Shown here: positions 59,063 through 64,000 of the stretch, in pieces | Numbering within the stretch: the stretch's first letter is position 1 | Layout of the letters: the number at the start of each line of letters is the position of its first letter | From: Coniferiporia sulphurascens | Taxonomy: Eukaryota; Basidiomycota; Agaricomycetes; Hymenochaetales; Hymenochaetaceae | Reading direction: 5' to 3' | DNA length: 64,000 nt | Assembly: GCA_002794785.1 (NCBI GenBank) | Contig: NBBA01000001.1 | Location: 682,001-746,000 of the forward strand | Made by a program: the position numbers and the translations under genes | The notes under the pieces: model-generated | Databases searched by the model: none | Told to the model about the DNA's origin: nothing | Seen by the model: only the letters and a program-made list of their open reading frames with translations

Positions 59063-59795
59063 TTTCTCTTTCAACAGGTTTCCCGGGGTTTCTATTTTCC
59101 TCTGTATCAGATTCAACTTGTACTCAGTCATTACTATGCAGCCTGGTAAATGGTCAACATTCTTTTCTTCCTCTATACATGTCCTGCGACTCGATAACTT
59201 TCAACGTGTGTGATTAGATAAATATTATATCCTTCCCAAGGTCACAAGGGCGCAAAAAGTCCTGCCAGCGATGCGCACGTATTGTGTATTAGCGTCAATG
59301 CAGCAGTCGTCCTCAGTACTTAGAATATAAGCTTACGTAAGTAAGTGCCCCGATGGCATTAGGTTCGTGCTGCGGGCCAACGGCCATATGCACAACTGCC
59401 ACTCGACATCTCCTTTGTATACCGCGGAATCCATCGGACAGTGAGATATTGTGCTGGTTATAAGCTCTTGTCTTCGCCGTGACTCATATGTGATTACCGA
59501 AGCCGGGACTCATCGGACACCATTGAAGCAACGAACCGCGACCTATTAATCCCATTGTGTCTTCATCTTGCATCTCTTCGGGACTATAATTAGTTTGTGC
59601 TTCGATTATTAGCTGCTGCTACTAAAGATCGAAGACAATTCACCGACTCATCCGCTACCCCGCGAGATCGGCCAGCGTAAAGACACGCTTGACATGAACC
59701 TGCTCCAAGCCTTTATATACAGCGCCATCATGGCCCAAGTCGACATTACTCTAGTGTAAAGCAAGCCTACAGTAACTTGAACATACTTCAACGAC
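59063..59795. other. intergenic, no supported gene
   Basis: Terminator of the Rds1-like gene and promoter of the oxygenase gene; no further coding region recognised. Confidence 0.5.
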
Positions 59796-61068
59796 ATGTC
59801 TGGAATTGTACTCCCTCCATTCCCGGACGACGTACACACCCACCCTCTGTTAGTCGTCGACTATGCACTTATCAGTGTCGGCGACGCGAAGGAAATTGAT
59901 AAACTTTGGAAGGCCGCCACAGAGCTAGGCTTCTGGTAGTAAGTGAACTCGTTTTTCTTATCGCGATCAAAATAGATTGACACATGTACCCCGCTAGCGT
60001 GAAAAATCATGGCGCAGACAAAGAAGTCGACGAAATGTTCGAAATGGGGGCAGAGACAATGGATCTCCCAATGGCTGAGAAGCTGAAGTTCGAGCAGGGC
60101 GATGGCGGTCAGTCCTTCGGGTGAGTGCCTTCATAAGTCGGTCACCTTGTCCCAGAAAGCGCTGAAATCGCGACGCAGATACAAAGCAGCAGGGACGAAC
60201 GCGACAGATGAGCATGGAAGTCTGGACACTGTGGAGTTCATCAACGTCTCCAAAGATGACACCCTTGCATATCCGCAGGTTGTCCACCGCACTTACCCTT
60301 CGACCGTGGACGCCCGCATGGAGTCGACCATCAGGCCATTCGTGAGCAAGTCCGTCGACATCAACAACACCGTCCTATCCGTGTTCGAGCAGAGGCTGGG
60401 CCTTCCAGCGGGGACGCTGCTCCAGTGCCACGCCCTGAGCGAGCCAAGTGGGTCGGAGGCGCGGTGTATCAAGAACCCGCCGAAGCGCATCAGCTCAGCG
60501 CCGCCCACTGAGGCCGAGATAGCGCAAGAAAAAGCGAAAGTTGCGCTTGGGGCACACACGGACTTCGGATCGCTCTCGTTCCTGCACAATCGTCTCGGAG
60601 GACTGCAAGTGCTCCCACCGGGGAGCGAGGCGTGGCAGTACATCCGTCCCCTTCCGGGTCACGCGGTGTGCAACGTGGGCGACGCGCTCACGTTGTTTTC
60701 TGGCGGGATCCTGCGCTCAAACTTGCACCGCGTCGTGCCTCCGCCTGGTGCTCAGGCCGTTCATCCGCGTTGGTCACTCGTCTACTTCACACGCCCGAGC
60801 AACAACATACAACTTCGCGCACTGGCAGATGAAAGTGATATGATAAAGGGGGCCATCGGCCGTATGACTCCCGAAGAGCGCAAGAAGTTTGAACCCAACT
60901 CCACGGCCAGCGAGTGGTTTGCGAGGCGCATCAGGAACCAGAGGATTGGGAACAGGACGGTGGGTGTTATTTCAATTCCGTGTGCTTTCTTGTGCTCATT
61001 TTGAGAGACAGGGCCCGGAGACATGGCGCGCTAGCAGGGGAATGGAGCACAAGCCCGAAGCGAAGTGA
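59796..61068 (+). CDS. 2-oxoglutarate/Fe(II)-dependent oxygenase (isopenicillin N synthase-like)
   Basis: Four exons (59796-59938, 59998-60120, 60179-60959, 61012-61068) give 367 residues. The N-terminal DIOX_N part has the family pattern VDYALISVGD, ATELGFWYVKNHG and MAEKLKFEQ. The jelly-roll core has the iron triad His and Asp in GAHTDFGSLSFL and His in NLHRVVPPP, and the 2-oxoglutarate-binding Arg in FTRPSNN. It ends with GPETWRASRG, a common C-terminal motif of the fungal members. A soluble oxygenase acting on an unknown small molecule; not obviously in a biosynthetic cluster here. Confidence 0.87.
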
Positions 61069-61948
61069 TCGAGTACTCACTACTGGGTGACGACCCACAT
61101 GCGCGCAACAGTGTACATACTTACGAGCGCGTATAATTCAGGAGACATTCATGCGATAAATCCACAGAAGTATGTAGTAAAGGAAGATAAAGTTTAAAGT
61201 TTTTCAACTATGACGAATCGAATGATTATGATAGACCACGTTGTTGTTTATCGTCCTGGATCATCAAACTCAGGCCTTTGTCAAGGGAGACGCAAAATAT
61301 CTCGTCAGTGACCATAATGACCATATACACTTAGTGATTCGTTATGTCGGCCTTTATTATTCTATTTGCGGCGCTTCTCGCCCGTAATCATACTCCAGGA
61401 ACCCTGCAGTAGGGCATACGCTAATTTACTGTCTATCCCTACCTCTGAGGGTCGCGTGTTCCGAAGTGAATCAGGCCATCCTGATATTTTACTGAGGGTA
61501 ATACTTCCATATTCACGACTTTTCAGCGCTTTTTATATAATTTATATTAAAAGCCTACTTCGAACATGAATCAAAAATATCCTTACGACAGTTGCTCAAA
61601 CCATAATCAGTGAGCCTAAAGTGGAATATGCATGCGTCTGGAAACCCGTGTTTAAAAATCAAAATTTAGTGAGATTTGCTTTCAGCAGGCCTCCAAGGCG
61701 CCTGAATGAACCGACACATATGTTGAATAGCATCCATGGTGCTCATCTGGGGATGTTCAATGTAGACACGCAATTCGCTCAAGTTCATGTCGTGGTAGCA
61801 TAGGAATATATTGAACCATGACTGATTGACCTGGCTCCAATTACTACAGACTAACACGCTGGATTACACTTAATGGCACACAAGGGGATACTTCGGCTAG
61901 TTCGTGTAGAGTCCGCTCGTCTTAGAACTCGAAGCTAGCTCCGCATCT
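61069..61948. other. intergenic, no supported gene
   Basis: No coding sequence recognised between the two convergent genes. Confidence 0.5.
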
Positions 61949-62399
61949 TTAAGAGCGAGAGCAGCAGAAAGAGACGGTCGCAGAGCCGCAGGAGCCTCCG
62001 GCATTGGTGCAGCTGCCCCAGTCGTTTCCATCGGGCGTCTGAACGGAGCTCGGGAATCCTCTGGAGACACGAAATGTGGTCAATTTAATGTCATACAGTG
62101 CGTGAAGGGCATGTAATTTGTCTTACCCGCCGCAGACGACGTTTGAGCCTCAGTTGTATCCGCCGCAGACGTTGGCGCCGCTCTTTGTGTCAACAACTCC
62201 GCAATCGTTCGCGAGGATTTCAGCACTCTGAGGACGACCGAGGTCAGAATTGCACCCATGGACAGCGTAGATTCACACTCACGTTGGAAGTAACACCAAG
62301 TCCAATTTGGCCGTCGCTGCAGATGGCAGATGCAAGGGGCGTGGTCGCGAGAGCAGCGATGGCGAGGAGGACGGCGCGAGAGAATTGAGAGCTGAACAT
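61949..62399 (-). pseudogene. small secreted cysteine-rich protein, inverted paralogue with a nonsense codon
   Basis: Three exons of 117, 101 and 112 nt (62399-62283, 62227-62127, 62060-61949), exactly the same lengths as the gene at 46054-46515. It has a signal peptide (AVLLAIAALATTPLASA), ICSDGQIGLGVTS, NDCGVVDTKSGANVCGG, QTPDGNDWGSC and ATVSFCCSRS. A TGA at 62152-62150 lies in exon 2 after GGYN, where the paralogue has Gln, so a full protein cannot be made from this copy as given. Everything else is intact, including splice sites and TATA box, so inactivation is recent or the base is an error. Confidence 0.8.
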
Positions 62400-62494
62400 G
62401 TTGTAAAAGTTGAAAAGTTGAATGTTGTCGGTGACAGTGAAGGTTGAATATCGAGTATGAGTTTGATACAAAACCAGAGACGAAAATGACCTCC

Positions 62495-62501
62495 TTTTAT
62501 A
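62495..62501 (-). promoter_or_regulatory. TATA box of the small secreted paralogue
   Basis: GGTATAAAAGGAG on the minus strand, about 96 bp before the ATG at 62399, equivalent to the TATA box at 45961. Confidence 0.55.
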
Positions 62502-64000
62502 CCCGTTTCCCTTGCGCAAAGAATAAACAAAGCGCATATAAGATGTATCAAGTCAGTCATGCCCGGGTATGGTCGGACTCGGCAGACGGTCTTCTATGAT
62601 AGGTGGCGCCAGACCGCTGACCTGCCTCAAGACTCCAGCGGAGGTCATCCCGACGATAATTTCAAATCAACTCACTGTATATCCGAGCTCATCTCTCGAA
62701 AGCTCGAAGTTGTGCAAAATCGCGAGCAGAGAATCACCATTCCGAGCTATAAGTGTTCCCGTTTTAGTCCTCAAGCTGAACGTGTACTCATTTTGTTCAT
62801 GTAGGGTAATTGAAGTCCAATATCTTGCATTTAGCGAACACAGCTTCCGGACAGTTCCCCGTTCACCAGGAGACGCCCGGGGATCTTTACAAGAATATCA
62901 ATGTAATCAATCAGGCGTGCGACATCCTTTAGTGTCCATTGAAGCTTATGGGCTCCAACGGAGCTCAGAGGATCAGCGGGCTCAGAAAAATTCTCTCTCT
63001 CCTCTCTCTCAAACATTTTCATCCCGGTCATAGGATGGCAATGAAGAAACAGGGATCTACCCGCGTCAGAATGAGGGTGTTGGCAAAAAATCAAATGAGT
63101 TGTGCCATATGGGATCTTCAAAATTTTTGCGATGACCCGCGCCAAGCGGACGTGTACAGCTCTGATGTTGGGGAGATGAATAGTTAGGTTATGACAGACG
63201 TCAGCCTCAGGCTTGAGGTACGCGTTGATAGCACAAGGAAGGAGCTACCAACAAAGCGGTATATTATGTAGAAATTCGGGGAGACTAGAGTGGATAAAAA
63301 AGGCGTGACATCTGCTGGGCCTGATACGTGAGGCGAATTAGGGCCAAATGTTTTAGGATGGGTGTGTAGCAACACAGTGTGTAGCTAGCTCATGACATAA
63401 ACACCAGCCACAAACACTGCCGCAGAGACGCGCCTTTCCAAATCGAGATATGTCATGTGTGGCTGTGTCGGTTTAGGTAATGGACACTCTGCTCGGGCTG
63501 CATGTGGACCGACATGAAAGCGGTCTCTCTGAAACGACCGCCCATCGGCTGCATGAATCGGAGCTCCACGTTGGAAACTAGAAGCTACTCGGAGCTGCTA
63601 AGCGTTGGAGCAACCGCGGATGGTCGGGCAGCAGACGATGATCTGAGACCACGTGTCCGAGACCGACATTGCAATATTAATGGGAAATCGAATATTTGAA
63701 ATGAACTTGCACGGGCGCGTATATAGAAAAATTAAGCGAAGGTGTTATCTATTACGAGGAGTTTCTTCTGGTCATAGGTCCACGTTATGATGTCCTTTTT
63801 CAATCAGCGAGCGCAGATATAATGTAAATGTAGAATGCATCCTAGGATATATTGTAATTATCGCACTTAGAACCTGATGCCAGTGCTACCCCAAGGGTAC
63901 GATGATAAACCAGATTTTTGCACCCCGGTTTGGTCATATGAGGACCGCTGCAGCCTGTAGTTGAGGGTGGGAGCGTACATGCAGTGCCCCACAAGATCCG
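62502..64000. other. right-end region, no supported gene
   Basis: A minus-strand open frame at 62831-63145 contains a fairly protein-like stretch (LQWTLKDVARLIDYIDILVK) that could be an exon of an unidentified gene or a relic, but I could not find flanking exons. The rest shows nothing I can support. Confidence 0.35.

Noticed and set aside
62831..63145. Minus-strand 104-codon frame as a gene
   Set aside because: Protein-like in part, but no recognisable domain, no flanking exons and stops on both sides; kept only as a remark.
1..64000. CRISPR arrays, bacterial operons, rRNA genes or a secondary-metabolite cluster
   Set aside because: No regularly spaced repeats, no rRNA signatures, and the single oxygenase and transporter are far apart with no synthase gene nearby; the sequence is clearly fungal nuclear DNA.

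Overview
This window is nuclear DNA of a filamentous basidiomycete, most likely an Agaricomycete mushroom. The genes are dense and rich in short introns (about 50-100 bp, GT-AG with a few GC-AG). The gene families also fit: RSC-type bromodomain/BAH protein, Argonaute, Mdv1-like WD40 adaptor, p23 co-chaperone, DUF6534-like membrane protein, Rds1-like ferritin-fold secreted protein, Cys-rich small secreted proteins and an expanded BTB/POZ family. I cannot name a species. Gene models below are hand-spliced from the sequence; in most of them every exon junction closes in frame.

Layout. 1-2.8 kb has no supported gene. 2.8-29.6 kb is a BTB/POZ birth-and-death cluster: three intact genes (8.7-10.0 kb minus, 15.7-16.9 kb plus, 25.0-26.2 kb plus), two nearly whole but broken copies (2.8-4.0 kb, 27.6-28.8 kb), one copy split by a retrotransposon (17.5/24.3 kb) and two small relics (27.1 kb, 29.3-29.6 kb). 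Interspersed are an MFS transporter (5.9-8.3 kb), a DUF6534-like membrane protein (10.6-12.4 kb) and an RSC1/2-type chromatin-remodeller subunit (12.6-15.5 kb).

17.5-24.3 kb is a minus-strand Ty1/copia element with 257-bp LTRs, a 5-bp target duplication and a primer site matching the anticodon arm of initiator tRNA-Met. It sits inside the 5' coding part of a BTB gene. A 1,351-bp LTR-like insert carrying its own 216-codon ORF is in turn nested exactly at its gag-pol junction.

30.0-43.5 kb is a compact housekeeping block: an Mdv1/Caf4-like WD40 protein, an intron-containing tRNA-Lys(CTT), a small membrane protein, a complete 21-exon Argonaute, p23/Sba1, a divergent alpha/beta hydrolase, and a remarkable gene in which an SRF/MCM1-type MADS box is fused in frame to a member of the local BTB family. 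46-50.7 kb has a small secreted Cys-rich protein and a tandem pair of PNPOx-fold proteins with C-terminal membrane anchors. 50.8-57.5 kb is a near-complete non-LTR retrotransposon (ORF1, ORF2, A-rich tail, perfect 15-bp target duplication). 58-62.4 kb holds an Rds1-like secreted protein, a 2-oxoglutarate/Fe(II) oxygenase, and a broken, inverted second copy of the small secreted protein.

The clearest themes are the MADS-BTB fusion, the tandem turnover of the BTB family, and a consistent signature of CpG deamination on the transposons: all LTR-LTR differences, both mismatched target duplications, and 10 of the 11 early stop codons can be read as CG to TG/CA changes.
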